Positions 42,401-60,695 are shown, counted from the stretch's first letter. The stretch is DNA of 64,000 nucleotides from Palaemon carinicauda (GCF_036898095.1 NC_090746.1:114187221-114251220), one strand, 5' to 3'. Program-made: numbers and translations. Notes: generated by a model from the letters alone, not told the origin.

Positions 42401-44043
42401 TGATTCAACAAAAAGGCTACGAAGTATACAACAACAGAGATGAGAAATTCAATATGACGTACTGCCTTTCATTAAGAGCTTATGTATACGACAAATAAGA
42501 AGTTAACCGAAAATCCATCCTGCAGTTTCTTTTTTCCAGTGCTTTCTTCTAGATATACAATAATGGACTAAAATGTAATTTTCTAGAACTATAAAGGAAC
42601 TCGATATTTTTACAGATCGTCTTGCAAATACTTTTGAAAAACTTGAAAAATTATGTTCAATGCATAATACTGTTACCTTGTCTTCATCACAAGATGACCT
42701 GGATATGCTACATAATGAAGTTGGTTGGCTTTTATGATAATCCAATTAAACCTACGCTAATGAAGTGTAATTAATTGTTAGTTTTACGACAATTACTGGC
42801 ATATCCTGCCAAAGAAATAAAAACGAACATGACAATGCAGAAATAATAAAGCACCATCAATGATTTTCAACACAGCCTGAGACTACCAAGATCCTAAAAA
42901 CTTCAAAATCAAATCATGCAAAATTAGTTCACTACTATGGCAGTGAAAGCTACAAACATTAAATTTTCAAGAATTACTGTATGATGAATCCAAGTCGCTT
43001 ACAAATGCATTTCTTATATTTAAAAAATTGGCTCAAATGAGCATTTCTTAAATGCTGTACCTGTATTCCAGCTAAAATCAGCTTAAAAAGAATTGAAGAG
43101 AGTTCATCAGAAGGGTTATTTTGTTACATTACAAAATTTGTGGCGTAAGTTTTATCATTTACACAAATATAAAAATGCATGCACAATCAACATTCTACAA
43201 AAAAAAAAAAAATAGAATAAAAAAAAATAAAATAAAAATAATCATACCCACAATCTACCATCATTTATGCAAACCATTAGAAACCAACTTTACCTGATAT
43301 CATAACAACATTGGCTGAAATCAGGGAAGTATATTTACAATAGAAAAACGTAAGTACCAATAAATACCAAATTCTACTCAGTTATTCGATATTTGTGCTC
43401 CTAAAAATGGTTACTGTAACATACAGTACATCGTACAATTTTGTTTCATCGAATTTTATTGTACACGTTTTCATTTCTTATAAAACTGTATCCAGTAGGG
43501 CACTGGAACCATTGACTCCACAATTAATCACTCACAAACTTGTATACTGTACAGTCCAATTTTCAACACATGCCACAACACACTTTTCAGCATAACAGTA
43601 TCTTGAAAATTTTCAGTAACAAAAATTGTTTATCGGAATGTCAATGGGAATGTGTTTCATGAATTCAAACATTCACTTCAATAAAATAATAAGAAACACA
43701 CAAAGTTAAGGAACTTTCTACTAAACACATTATGGAGCACAACTCCTCGGATTAGGATAAATAGTACAACTTTCCAGGAAAATCCTGGAAAGTGAGGCAC
43801 CGCAGGTGGGATAAAGTCTTACACTTCAAGTACCCTTTATGTAAGCTACACTTAGTAACTTTAGTTTGTAACTTCAGAAAGTCAAACCATGAGTCACTCA
43901 CTGGATTTCAAGATTTTAAAACAATTTAGTCTCTAGAACAGTGTTTCAATCTTCAACCCAGGGAATTACACTTCTAATTTAAGGATACTGTAGAAGTACA
44001 TGCCAACTCCTGTACTCTGAATAACTCAAAATAAAAAAACGAA
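39481..44043. other. AT-rich region downstream of the kinase gene
   Basis: No supported gene. Three tandem copies of a ~39-bp word (cgaccactgtacactcaatt) lie at about 40,920-41,025. The rest is AT-rich single-copy-looking DNA. Part could be a long 3' untranslated region of the kinase on the minus strand, but nothing in the sequence proves it. Confidence 0.4.
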
Positions 44044-44049
44044 TTTATT
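44044..44049 (-). promoter_or_regulatory. Candidate polyadenylation signal of the kinase gene
   Basis: tttatt on the plus strand gives AATAAA on the minus strand, about 150 nt after the stop codon. Other AATAAA-like words exist further downstream in this AT-rich DNA, so the choice is tentative. Confidence 0.3.
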
Positions 44050-44196
44050 GAACCAATAAAAGTTGAGAAGACATAAAAATTTGCCCACGGACAAAGGCAA
44101 AAAGCGTCAACAAAATAAAAAACAAGGTAAATTGATATATATAATATAGTTATATATTTCTGTATATAAATAAACGGATATCTTTTCCAAATGACG

Positions 44197-49622
<5,426 letters not shown>

Positions 49623-49629
<7 letters not shown>

Positions 49630-49985
49630 CTGTAATTAAACAATGGAAAAGAATTAAGAGAAATTAAACTATAAATGCCATTATTCTGAGCTGTTCTGCG
49701 TCATGCTACAACCTTGTGGGACCCCATACAGAAAGGAACACAGTGTAAAAAAGAAGAGGGAGAGTAAAGAATAAAAAAAAAAAAAAAGAGGAATAAAAAT
49801 GAATAAACCACAATAATCTGTAATTAAACAATGGAAAAGAATTAAGAGAAATGAAGCTATAAATGGCATTATTCTGAGCTGTTCTGCGTCATGCTACAAC
49901 CTTGTGGGACCCCATACAGAAAGGAAAAAAGAGCAAAAAAGAAGAGGGAGAGTAGAGAATAAAAATGAATAAATCAAGACTGATA
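49623..49985. repeat. 188-bp tandem duplication covering a splice acceptor
   Basis: 49,623 onward is repeated from 49,811 with few changes. Both copies contain caataatctgtaattaaac, the minus-strand acceptor with the first seven exon bases (ATTATTG). Only the copy at 49,629 continues into coding sequence. The upstream copy is followed by TGGTTTATTC. Confidence 0.88.
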
Positions 49986-50237
49986 ACTTTGCTAAAGAAC
50001 ATATGTAACAGGTAAACTAAAAAAAAAAAAAATACTTTCATCAACAAACGCAACAACAAATGCTGTTTCAGTTCATCCTTCATAGTTTACATATACTATT
50101 TCTAGCAAAATCTGTTATGAGATTCAGCAGCCACAAGTCACTCAAAACATAAGATCGAGGAAGAAAGTAGCATCATCTGCATAATCAGCAAGATTGTTTT
50201 TAAAGCTAACCCACATCTCATTTTGTGTATCTTAAAT

Positions 50238-50545
50238 GTTTAAAGGCTGTTCATGAATGGCAGAGGCAAGGGAAAGTTACATTGCCCTATCAAGCAGGAC
50301 AATGTCCTAGAGACTGACCATATATACATATGATCAGCACCCAAGCCCTCTCACCACCCAAGCTAGAATGAAGAAGGGCCAGGCAATGGCTGCTGAGGAC
50401 TCAGCAGATAGACCCATAGACTCCCCCAAACCCCCCATCCTTAGCTCACAAGGATGGTGAGGCTGCAGCAACCAAAGAAACTAATGAGTTTGAGCGGGAC
50501 TCGAACCCCAGTCTGGTGTTCACCGGTCGTGGACGTAATATATAA
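50238..50545 (-). mobile_element. tRNA-derived SINE (family 2), minus copy
   Basis: On the minus strand: CACCAGACTGGGGTTCGAGT with B box GGTTCGAGTCC, then CATCCTTGTGAGCTAAGG, ATCTGCTGAGTC, GGTCAGTCTCTAGG, TTGTCCTGCTTGATAGGG, ending AGCCTTTAAACATTTAAG. Colinear with the plus copy at 60,372-60,690 over its length. Confidence 0.85.
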
Positions 50546-50792
50546 AGTGAAGATTCAAGAACACTACCCCGAAAAACATCACATTATATTCCTGAAGTCC
50601 CTATGGTGCTCATCAACAACTATTTTGTAAATTATCATTTAAAACAATAAACATGAATACCTAATTCATTTGGACATAATCCCATTTTGAAGCACAGTTT
50701 ATTAATTTTTAACCCTGGAAGCTTCGAATCTAACCTTGGAAGGAAAACATATTAATTTATTTCCAGTTAAATCTCAGAGCCTCTAGTGGGAA

Positions 50793-50934
<142 letters not shown>

Positions 50935-51439
50935 AAATACACAATACGAGAGGTCACCAAGGCCCTTAAAAAAAAAAATCTCCATGTGCCCCCACACATT
51001 TTTCTGAGAGATTGCATTTTCTCTGAACAACAAACAAAATAAAAATAAAATTTATTATGTTCTTAAACTATTTTTTTTTTTCATGCGTTCGACCAGATGT
51101 AACAGTCGTAAAATTAGGAAGTTGCCATCAAAATTAAGTATAACGTCAAAAGATTTAATTCACTTGTAAGTAGATAAAAAGTTTTGAAAATTGTTATTAG
51201 GATTATTCAAAAGAAATAACTCATTTTAATTACAAACTTAATATAAATAACAAATTCCTTTAAGAGGCACTTTCTCAGCCTGCAACTAAACACACCCAAT
51301 TTTTGTAAGTTATGGAGAATACCTGAAAAAAATGACCTCAAAGCAAAAGGACTAACAAGTTAAGAAATCTCGTGTTAACATAAATCACGAAAAACAAAAT
51401 CCCCAAAGAAAAAACAAAAACTGAAAAAAGTTCTTTCAC

Positions 51440-51832
51440 TCCTTCTACAGCCCCTGTATTGGTCGAAGGTCCTCCTCCTTCTCCTGCAGGCACCTCGGCC
51501 TCATCTCGTCTCCACAGTTATGGATGATCAGTGGGAGCACTGAGGAGCACAGAGCCCGGCCGTGGACAACTACCTCTACAGAGGGAAGGCAGAGGGACCA
51601 TAATCGCGAAGGACGTGATTTGGTCACGGCCGCGGTGCGATGCTCCCCAGAGGATATCATGCTTAAGAGAGGACAAAAGCTATCTGGAGACACTATTATT
51701 ATTCCATTCAGGGGTTTTAAGAGGGCCACGATGGATGGGCCAGAGGAGGGTCGCACTGACTGTGTCCTGACTGACTGGCTGATGGGTTGCTCCTCCAATG
51801 GTGGCTCTAAAAGGGGGTTACAAAGCGGATAA
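51440..51832. other. GC-richer island with open frames on both strands
   Basis: This block contrasts with the AT-rich surroundings. A minus frame (51,798-51,445, 117 codons) and a plus frame (51,524-51,832, 102 codons) overlap. Minus-strand acceptor-like taacccccttttag precedes AGCCACC near 51,814. Neither translation shows a family motif and neither resembles a kinase N-lobe. It may be a non-coding 5' exon, an exon of another gene, or chance. Confidence 0.3.
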
Positions 51833-52500
51833 ATATAAAGGGATATAACTGTGATAAATTGTGATGGCTAAGGAGAGATATATTACGTATGAATAAAAGT
51901 ACGTCACTTGCAATTAAAGGAAAATAACTATATATTACGCATCAGGCATCAACAGCTACAGGACTAAGATGGGGAACCCAACTAAATTAAACTGATATAA
52001 TCTATGTTAAAAAAATACAATATTACTAAACCAAACTTGTGGATATTGAAGATGTGTGACTAATCATTGAAGGTCAAATAAGGGTAATGGCTAAAACAAA
52101 AAGTCACACAAAATTATCCTTCTTGATTTTCCAAATTTATCTCAAATCAACGTGTGACAGAAAAAGGATAAAATATAGTTTTTGTTTGTTTTCTTTATTC
52201 CATTACACAAAACGTGAAAGTGTTTACGGATCCAACCATAAATGAAATTGCAACAATAACAAAGAAATTCAAATAGAGCAACATCATCGTCGGGACATTT
52301 TGATAAAAGTTCCACGCTAAATGAAAAGCTTTGACACGTCACTTGTTAACAAATATAAAATAAATGAAGGAAATTGCCATAACAATCCTGGTAATTTCCA
52401 AAATCCTTTTTCCAAATTGCTAGACGACACAATAATGAGAGCAAAGATCTATATCTTAATCGAGCAAAAATCTGCTGGAGGAGTTACAACACCTTCAGTG

Positions 52501-52505
<5 letters not shown>
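51833..52505. other. AT-rich intergenic, nothing recognised
   Basis: No motif-bearing frame or repeat structure seen. Confidence 0.5.

Positions 52506-52556
<51 letters not shown>
52506..52556. repeat. (GA)n microsatellite
   Basis: About 50 bp of GA with one GG interruption. Confidence 0.95.
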
Positions 52557-52884
52557 TCCACTGTGATTCGATTCAAAGATCTTATCAGAATACATCGTCT
52601 TTTAACTGCAAGTGGTGACTTTAATTTTAACAATAAATTTGCGAAAATCTAATTCCGAATCTTTCAAGCTTTCGAAGCCCAACTAAACGCAAAGTCAAAC
52701 CAAACGGCCAAATACACAACGCACAAACTTAAAAATATATTTTAAAAACTGAACCTCCAAATATACAGTTGGACACACGAATTTCTGGTACATCTTTCTC
52801 TGAGAAAGTGCACCTTGTCACACTATTACTGAGGGAAGAGTTCCCGTGTGTAGCCCCACTGACCACTAATGGCATCTCTCTTTA

Positions 52885-53060
52885 CAGGATCTGTTTGCTT
52901 AGTCGTCTTACAGTAAGGGTGTGAGAGGGTGCGCTCCCTCAAAGCGTGGCGTGCCGGGAATCTGCTATGTTTACGTGAAACAGCTGGGGTTCGAGTTCCG
53001 CTCCGAATCATTAGTTCCTTTGGTTGCTTCAATTTCATCATCCTTGTGAGCTAAAGATGC
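52885..53060 (+). mobile_element. tRNA-derived SINE (family 2), truncated copy
   Basis: ctggggttcgagttccgctc (a B-box variant), then gaatcattagttcctttgg and catccttgtgagctaaag, matching the SINE at 60,372. It stops after gctaaag, so the 3' two thirds are missing. Confidence 0.7.
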
Positions 53061-53431
53061 CAATGAAAGAAATACGTCTATGGAGTACGGTGCCTATACG
53101 CAAAGAAAGAAAGTCGTTCGTATATGTATCCAATAAATAAAAAAAAGAATGACGATAATAACATTAAGGGGGACCGACAGAATGAGAGGCAGGTTGTATG
53201 GGGGCGAAGGGGCGGCATGTTCAGCCATCTATTATTTTTTTTGTCTCCCCATCCTTACAATAGGGACTAATCTAAGCATAATCGGACAGAGAAGGCCAAT
53301 CGTAGCCCATAGAGTACTTGCAGTCAACAGTAACCATACAGATGTTAAACAGAAGGGGGGTGGGGGGGGGGGGAGGATGCCATACATAGAGGGAGCTAAT
53401 GATCAGTCAACACGTGTATACGAGAGTCACG

Positions 53432-53435
<4 letters not shown>

Positions 53436-53502
<67 letters not shown>
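53436..53502. repeat. (GA)n microsatellite
   Basis: About 66 bp of GA. A G run (ggggtggggggggggg) lies at about 53,356-53,373, just before it. Confidence 0.95.
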
Positions 53503-53505
<3 letters not shown>

Positions 53506-53804
53506 TAATTAGTGCGGCCTAATTTAGCAATGATTGCACAGCTCATTTTACACTCGTATTTTCCATAGAAATTTTTCACTAAAACTTTTAGCTAGGCGGG
53601 TAGTACGAAGTAAAAAACGAACCAGTGTAGGTCTACTCGATAGACAATCGATTTAAATGACAAAAGAGTTTCAAATGCTTCAATGACACTCGGTGTATTC
53701 AGAAATTCCCGACAAAAACAATATAAATTCCGTTTTGGTCAATATTACACTTATTTTTTCATTACATTCCATCTTAGACAAAAGGGCTGTTCTTAAACGG
53801 GGGA

Positions 53805-53810
<6 letters not shown>

Positions 53811-53881
<71 letters not shown>
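53811..53881. repeat. (GA)n microsatellite
   Basis: About 70 bp of uninterrupted GA. Confidence 0.95.
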
Positions 53882-53882
<1 letters not shown>

Positions 53883-55107
53883 GTGTCAATAAGGCACTGT
53901 TAGTATTGGCCATCTAAGGTCAAGGGAGTCCTTAAGAAGTGTCGTGGGAACCAATGACTGGAGGAACTCGAAACGAAACTCTTCACTTCATATATCTTAC
54001 TTCTGAAGAGAAGATTTGTTGTGACCAGAGCTATGGAAGGACTGAGATCAAAACTGCATAAAAGTCAAGCACGGTGTAAGAGCAAAAACCATATGTCTAT
54101 TTCAATTTGGGTACATCCAAAGTGATTTTCCTTACCAAGTGAGACGGAGTCCTAGCATGACCTTCGACCCCCCGAAACCCAGTCTGATCAAGAGCCATAG
54201 ATATCTAAAAATATTTCTTTATCATTCATGCATTATCTATCAAAACAATAACGACTATTTTACTTGGTAATATAGGATTCTATAAAAGGATTTTGGTAAT
54301 AGTTGACTTCATTTAACTTCTATTTAAATATTCCCATTAACTTATAAGAGCTACATTCCTGTAATACCATGATTGTATTAAACACCCATGTTATTTAAAG
54401 CGACATTCCAAACAGATTCACCAACCAGTTTGCTTATAATTGTACTTGCATTGTATGGTAAGAATTCATATCGCAAAGCAAATGTACACTTTCCATTTTA
54501 AACGGACACGTTAGCCCACAGTTGTTTTGAAGTTGCATGGCAACGGTGACCTACGAGAAGAAAATAATAGCAAGTTTTCCTGACGAACTAATTTAGATAC
54601 AGGTCGATTGCAACTTGATTTAATCACGCAAATTTTATCAATTCATTCTATGAAATGTACATGATATGTATATCTGTAAGGTCTATATTAATTAGTTAAT
54701 TAACTATTGTGTACACAGTTCATTACACACACCAAAATTAAACTACAATCTGTACATACAACATAAAAAGTATATAATAAACGAAAATATATTTACGGGA
54801 AGGTAATTTTGACCTCATTTTTTTTTTTTTTAAGAAAAACTAAATCTAAACGGTCCGAACTCCAATACCAAACAATCTGAGCAAGTACTGTATTTCAAAT
54901 TGCGTCAAGAGGGTAATGTGCAACGGCAAACGTTATCCTATCATGGAAAAACTTTATAAAAAGAATAAAAATACGCAGCGAACATATAAAGAGTTTGTAT
55001 CCTAATCATCCAATAGAGCCAAGTTTGAAGTACTCGAAAGTAACATGATGAAAGACTATATGACAAAGAAAAATATTATTACCAATACTCTAAGAAGGGG
55101 GGCCATC

Positions 55108-55111
<4 letters not shown>
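53882..55111. other. AT-rich intergenic, nothing recognised
   Basis: No motif-bearing frame. A minus-strand donor-like CACTTG-GTAAGG at about 54,135-54,145 has no coding support upstream. Confidence 0.45.

Positions 55112-55141
<30 letters not shown>
55112..55141. repeat. (GA)n microsatellite
   Basis: Thirty bases of uninterrupted GA following cacttgagag. Confidence 0.95.
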
Positions 55142-55142
<1 letters not shown>

Positions 55143-55296
55143 GTACACACTTCAGATCTAATGGAGGGTCAATGGGATTTTATCGAAAAGAATATACTGT
55201 ATATATCGCAGATTACAAGGAGTCTCTCCTTGCAACTTCTAGTAGCAACTATGGCGATGTTTACCTTGTTTGGGATTGATGGCAATGCATCCTGGT

Positions 55297-55677
<381 letters not shown>

Positions 55678-56025
55678 GCTAATAACAAATCAAAGAACAA
55701 TGGAAAGAATAATGATGGAAATAACATTAAAAGACAGAAGAAGGCAACATTGACGTGAGAGCAAACTAAAGTAGAGGATATTCTAACAACATGTAAGAAA
55801 ATTAAATGGACATGGGCGGGACAAATAATGAGAATGAAAGATAATAGATGGACATTAAGAATAACAAAATTGGTCCATGGAGATAGCAGGAGAAGGAAGG
55901 AAAAACGATGGATTAAAGAATTAAGAAAGTTTGCGGGTATGAACTGGCATAGAAAGACCACAAAAAGACACAAGTGAAAGGACATATCTGAGACCTTCGT
56001 TCTGCAGCGGACTAGTAAAGGGTGA

Positions 56026-56030
<5 letters not shown>
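55678..56030 (+). mobile_element. RTE-type LINE 3' end
   Basis: After one frameshift ([17 protein letters not shown], then an in-frame stop) the plus strand reads QTKVEDI, IKWTWAGQIMRMKDNRWT, RWIKELRKFAGMNWHRKT and stops at KRHK. IKWxWAGHxxRMxDxRWT is the hallmark of RTE/BovB-like ORF2 C-termini. The short 3' tail ends gtaaagggtgatgata and runs into (TA)n, as RTE tails of simple repeats do. Confidence 0.8.
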
Positions 56031-56119
<89 letters not shown>

Positions 56120-56179
56120 TAATATATATTATATATATATACATATATATATATATATACATAGTATAGTATATATATA

Positions 56180-56212
<33 letters not shown>
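56026..56212. repeat. (TA)n microsatellite at the RTE tail
   Basis: TA with small interruptions. It begins at the 3' end of the RTE fragment and may have grown from its tail. Confidence 0.92.
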
Positions 56213-56215
<3 letters not shown>

Positions 56216-56518
56216 CATCATTTAAATAAATAACTAGTGCATCTTCTAATCTTCATAAATAGGTCAAGCTTTATTAGTTTCACATAAATTTCCTATCTTT
56301 GGTTCTGGAATGACGAAAAAAAATCAAGTTGATTTCGAAATAGTACATGAAACTCTTGCAATCCACATGTTCGAAACAGAGAGAAAATTAAATTTGAGGG
56401 ACGACTAATTAAAGCATGGCCTTAAGCAGAATTAGCACTACAGAAAGTATCCCACGAAAACTATTAATAAAAATATTCTTAACAACTTTCGAGTATTCTG
56501 ATTTCATCACACCAATTG

Positions 56519-56698
56519 TTAATAGTTTATATATGACATGTCTGTTTTGACGTTGTTACTTATTTTAGAATGATTTATTGTTAATTTGTTCTCTTCATTT
56601 ATTTATTTCCATATTTCCTTTCCTCACTGGGCTATTTTTTCCCTGTTGGAGCCCCTGGGCTTGTAGCATCTTGCTTTTCCAACTAGGGTTGTAGCTTG

Positions 56699-56739
<41 letters not shown>

Positions 56740-56745
56740 TAATAA
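56519..56745 (+). mobile_element. LINE 3' tail with (TAA)n, plus orientation
   Basis: tatatgacatgtctgttttg through ttcctttcctcactgggc, ggagcccctgggcttgtagc and ccaactagggttgtagctt to (taa)n. Same tail as the intronic copy at 48,086-48,477, truncated just 3' of its coding end. Confidence 0.85.
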
Positions 56746-56999
56746 GACAACTCAAAACTGATTCGATAACAAAAATAATACCACGAGAAGTAAAGAGTTG
56801 AGGCCTTAACAGGAGTGAGGGGAAAAGGTTAGGAGAGAACATTGGGGGGAGGGGAGGGGAGGGTGATGATTAGGCGAGCATCCAGAGGGGGGGATGGGGA
56901 TGAAGTGAAGGAACACCCAAAGGTCAGCCTTAAGTGGGTGACGCATCGTTCCACTATGCCTTTTCTTTGAGCGATAGAACGCAACTTATTCCCTCTCTC

Positions 57000-57024
57000 C
57001 CCTCTCTCTCACTCTCTCTCTCTC

Positions 57025-57062
<38 letters not shown>

Positions 57063-57084
57063 TCTCTCTCTCTCTCTCTTCTCA
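57000..57084. repeat. (CT)n microsatellite
   Basis: CT tract with several single-base interruptions, followed at 57,120-57,150 by (CCT)n. Confidence 0.92.
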
Positions 57085-57272
57085 CACACATATTCCCCTC
57101 ACAAGGCATATATTAACCCCACCACCCTCCTCCTCCTCCTCCTCCTCCCCTCGTCGAGAGTTAGGCTATGCTACTACTTCCTGCCTGCGGTGGGTGTGGC
57201 AGGATGGGGCAATAGGGTGGGACGGTGACATAAATAGAAAAAGTCTTGTTCCCTCACCCGTTATATATGCAT

Positions 57273-57277
<5 letters not shown>

Positions 57278-57330
<53 letters not shown>
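57278..57330. repeat. (GA)n microsatellite
   Basis: Uninterrupted GA of about 52 bp. Confidence 0.95.
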
Positions 57331-57333
<3 letters not shown>

Positions 57334-57769
57334 CCATTCAAATAGGATTATTCTATACATTTTAACCATGCCATTTGAACAAAAGTAATGCAGTGAAACA
57401 CCAATAGTAAAGAGTAATTAAAAAAATTTAGAGGAAAATTAATTAACTTATTCTTTTCTTTTTCTAGTATATACAAACCAATGCCATTCATACTCTATAC
57501 TAACTTTCAAACTATGACAAAATTAGTAAAAAAAAAAAAAAAGTACGAATATAAATCTCATCCATACTTTTTGTACTTGAATACAGTTGAAATATTAATA
57601 ATGAAATATGAGAGATAAGACATTTGGGGAGAGCCATCCATATGACTGGTACAAGTAAGAAGGCTTTGGTTGTTCATCCCACATGACCGATGAAAGACAA
57701 TGGACTTCTTTTATGAAAGACAAAGTACTTTGGCTGTTTTAACTAAACATATGACAACTAAGTGATCAA
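57331..57769. other. AT-rich intergenic, nothing recognised
   Basis: No gene or repeat border that I can support. A weak onset of the downstream minisatellite words appears from about 57,660. Confidence 0.45.
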
Positions 57770-59210
57770 AGATTTGGACTGATTAACCAACCAAGTGACT
57801 GCCAAATGATAACGCTGCTAAAACCACCACATTTGAGTTAAAACCGAGACTTTTGACTGCTTAACCAACTAACTGGCTGCTGAAACCGAGACTTTGGCTA
57901 CTAAACTAAACACATGATTGTTACGAGCACAATCGAGGCCTTGGCTGCTTAACCAATCTAATGACTGCTAAAACCAAGACTTTGGCTGCTTAACCAATCT
58001 AATGACTGCTAAAACCAAGACTTTGGCTGCTTAACCAATCTAATGACTGCTAAAACCAAGACTTTGGCTGCTTAACCAGTCCAATGATTGCTAACACCTA
58101 GACTTTGGTTGCTTAACCAATCAAATGACTGCTGAAACCAAGACTTTGGCTGCTTAACCAATTTAATGACTGCCGAAACTAAGACTTTGGCTGCTTAACC
58201 AATTTAATGACTGCCGAAACTAAGACTTTGGCTGCTTACCCTATTTAATGACTGCTGAATCTAAGACTTTGGCTGCTTAACCAATTTAATGACTGCCGAA
58301 ACTAAGACTTTGGCTGCTTAACCAATTTAATGACTGCCGAAACTAAGACTTTGGCTGCTTAACCTATTTAATGACTGCTGAAACTAAGACTTTGGCTGCT
58401 TAACCAATTTAATGACTGCCGAAACTAAGACTTTGGCTGCTTAACCAATTTAATGACTGCTGAAACCAGACTTTGGCTGCTTAACCTATTTAATGACTGC
58501 TGAAACTAAGACTTTGGCTGCTTAACCAATTTAATGACTGCTGAAACCAGACTTTGGCTGCTTAACCTATTTAATGACTGCTGAAACTAAGACTTTGGCT
58601 GCTTAACCTATTTAATGACTGCCGAAACTAAGACTTTGGCTGCTTAACCTATTTAATGACTGCTGAAACTAAGACTTTGGCTGCTTAACCAATTTAATGA
58701 CTGCTGAAACTAAGACTTTGGCTGCTTAACCAATTTAATGACTGCCGAAACTAAGACTTTGGCTGCTTAACCAATCCAATGATTGCTAACACCAAGACTT
58801 TGGCTGCTTAACCAATCCAATGACTGCTAACACCAAGACTTTGGCTGCTTAACCAATCCAATGACTGCTAACACCTAGATTTTGGCTGCTTAACCAATCT
58901 AATGACTGCTGAAACCAAGATTTAGGCTTCTTAACCAATTTAATGACTGCTGAAACCAAGACTTTGGCTGCTTAACCAATCCAATGAATGGTAACACCAA
59001 GACTTTGGTTGCTTAACCAATTTAATGACTGCTGAAACCAAGACTTTGGCTGCTTAAGCAACCCCATGATTGCTAAAATCAAGTTTTTGGCTGATTACCC
59101 AACCAAATGACTGCTAAAAACGAGATGTTGTCGTTTCAACTAACCACATGACTGCTACAAACGAGACGTTGACTGCTTAACAAACACATGCCAGGTAGAA
59201 GCCAAAAGAC
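57770..59210. repeat. 41-bp minisatellite, about 35 copies
   Basis: Unit gactttggctgcttaacc plus aatttaatgactgctgaaactaa, 41 bp, with some 40-bp units (aaaccagactt). Copies are most alike at 58,150-58,760 and diverge towards both ends, the pattern of an array growing from its centre. Confidence 0.93.
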
Positions 59211-59269
59211 TTCGGTTATCTAACCAAGGGCAAAACTACTAATGGCAAGAATGACAAACTAATGACAGG

Positions 59270-59530
59270 TCACTCACGCACGCATGTGCAGCATCGTGTT
59301 GTCAGGGCAAATGGACAGGAAGAAAAGGGGATGCTGGCTCTCCTCACCTGAACATGAACGCACGCCTGACCTTATGAATGAGCGCTGGGATCAGCTGACA
59401 CCGTTCCTGTCCTGTTACTCTCGATCCCATTCACGGAAGTAGCCGTAGATGAGTAGGAGTCTTCTCACTCGTTTCTTTAAAGACTCCCAGAGTCCCAGGA
59501 GATATCCGCGGGTCAAGAGGGCTTCGTGTG
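59270..59530. other. GC-richer island, possible non-coding exon
   Basis: A block richer in GC than its flanks. On the minus strand it contains CATGTTCAG followed by GTGAGGAG at about 59,350, a good splice-donor shape. No frame is open across it, so if it is an exon it is untranslated, for example a 5' exon of the kinase gene. Weak evidence. Confidence 0.25.
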
Positions 59531-59617
59531 ACTTAAAATATTCAGTTGAACGATATCGTGTCTCACCGAAAACGGAAATTCTACATTATTGACATTTCAT
59601 ACGTTTATTTTACAAAT

Positions 59618-59915
59618 GTAATTATTATTATTATTATTATTATTATTACTGTCCAAGCTACAACCCTAGTTGGAAAAGCAAAGTGGTATAAGCCCAGGGG
59701 CTCCAACAGGGAAAAATAGCCCAATGAGGAAAGGAAATAAGGAAATAAATAAATGAAGAGAATAAATTAACAATAAATCAATCTAAAAAAAAGTAACAAT
59801 ATCAAAACAGATATGTCATATATAAACTATTAACAACGTCAAAAACAAAAATGTCATATATAAACTATAAAAAGACTCATGTCCGCCTGGTCAACAAAAA
59901 AGCATTGATGTCATT
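59618..59915 (-). mobile_element. LINE 3' tail with (TAA)n, minus orientation
   Basis: Same family as 48,086-48,477: (TAA)n at 59,618-59,650 (minus), then the CCAACTAGGGTTGTAGCTT and GGAGCCCCTGGGCTTATA blocks and the end of the coding region (TTTTTTGTTGACCAGGCGGA). It breaks off there, so the copy is truncated within the ORF2 tail. Confidence 0.85.
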
Positions 59916-60296
59916 CGATTATTCTTGCAAGGGAAATTCATTAAAATCTAATTAATTCTACACCCTTAAATCCTGTACTTGCTACTATGCAAGATGTATG
60001 TTTTCTCAGAAAACGCTGTTTTCACATACCGGTTATACACACATGTGGGTATATGGTGAATTTGTATCCGCATAAGAGAAATAAGCAAAGACATCACTAT
60101 GACCTTAGCGCCGAGAAATAGAGGAAATAAATGTAATAGATTTCATGAAACTTTTAGACCAACAATTAAAAACTTTTATTATTAATACCAACTTAACAAA
60201 TACCATGATAATTTATATAAATTTCTTATATGGAGACTTCAAGTTTTAATCTTACGCAAAACAACAATAAAAACATAAACAATATAAATAGCAATG

Positions 60297-60340
<44 letters not shown>

Positions 60341-60371
60341 GACGAGGATAATGTAAGTTAACATCAATAAC
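59916..60371. other. AT-rich intergenic with (TAA)n
   Basis: No gene recognised. A (taa)n tract of about 14 units lies at about 60,298-60,340. Confidence 0.5.
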
Positions 60372-60695
60372 AACAACTTGATTGGTAACGTCTCTGCCTG
60401 GTGTTTCCCAGTTGGGGGTTCGAGTCCCGCTCAGACTCGTTAGTGCCATTAGTGTCTGCAACCTTACCATCCTTGTGAGCTAAGGTTGGGGGGTTTGGGG
60501 GAGCCTATAGGTCTATCTGCTGAGTCATCAGCAGCCACTGCCTGGCTCTCCCTGGTCCCAGGTTGGGTGGAGAGGAGGCTTGGGCGCTGATCATATAATA
60601 TATGGTCAGTCTCTAGGGCATTGTCCTGCTTGATAGGGGAATGTCACTGTCCCTTGCCTCTGTCATTCATGAGCGACCTTTAAACCTTTAAACAA
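60372..60695 (+). mobile_element. tRNA-derived SINE (family 2), full-looking copy
   Basis: Head ttgattggtaacgtctctgc (A-box region), then gttgggggttcgagtcccgc (B box GGTTCGAGTCC, an exact match to the pol III consensus), then the body shared with 50,238-50,545. It ends gcgacctttaaacctttaaa. Length is about 320 bp. Confidence 0.85.

Noticed and set aside
51445..51798. Missing N-lobe exon of Cdk4/6
   Set aside because: None of the three minus frames contains a glycine loop, a VALKK-type lysine or a PSTLRE-like helix.
60372..60460. A functional tRNA gene
   Set aside because: B box is good, but acceptor stem and anticodon arm do not pair, and the sequence continues into a SINE body found in other copies.
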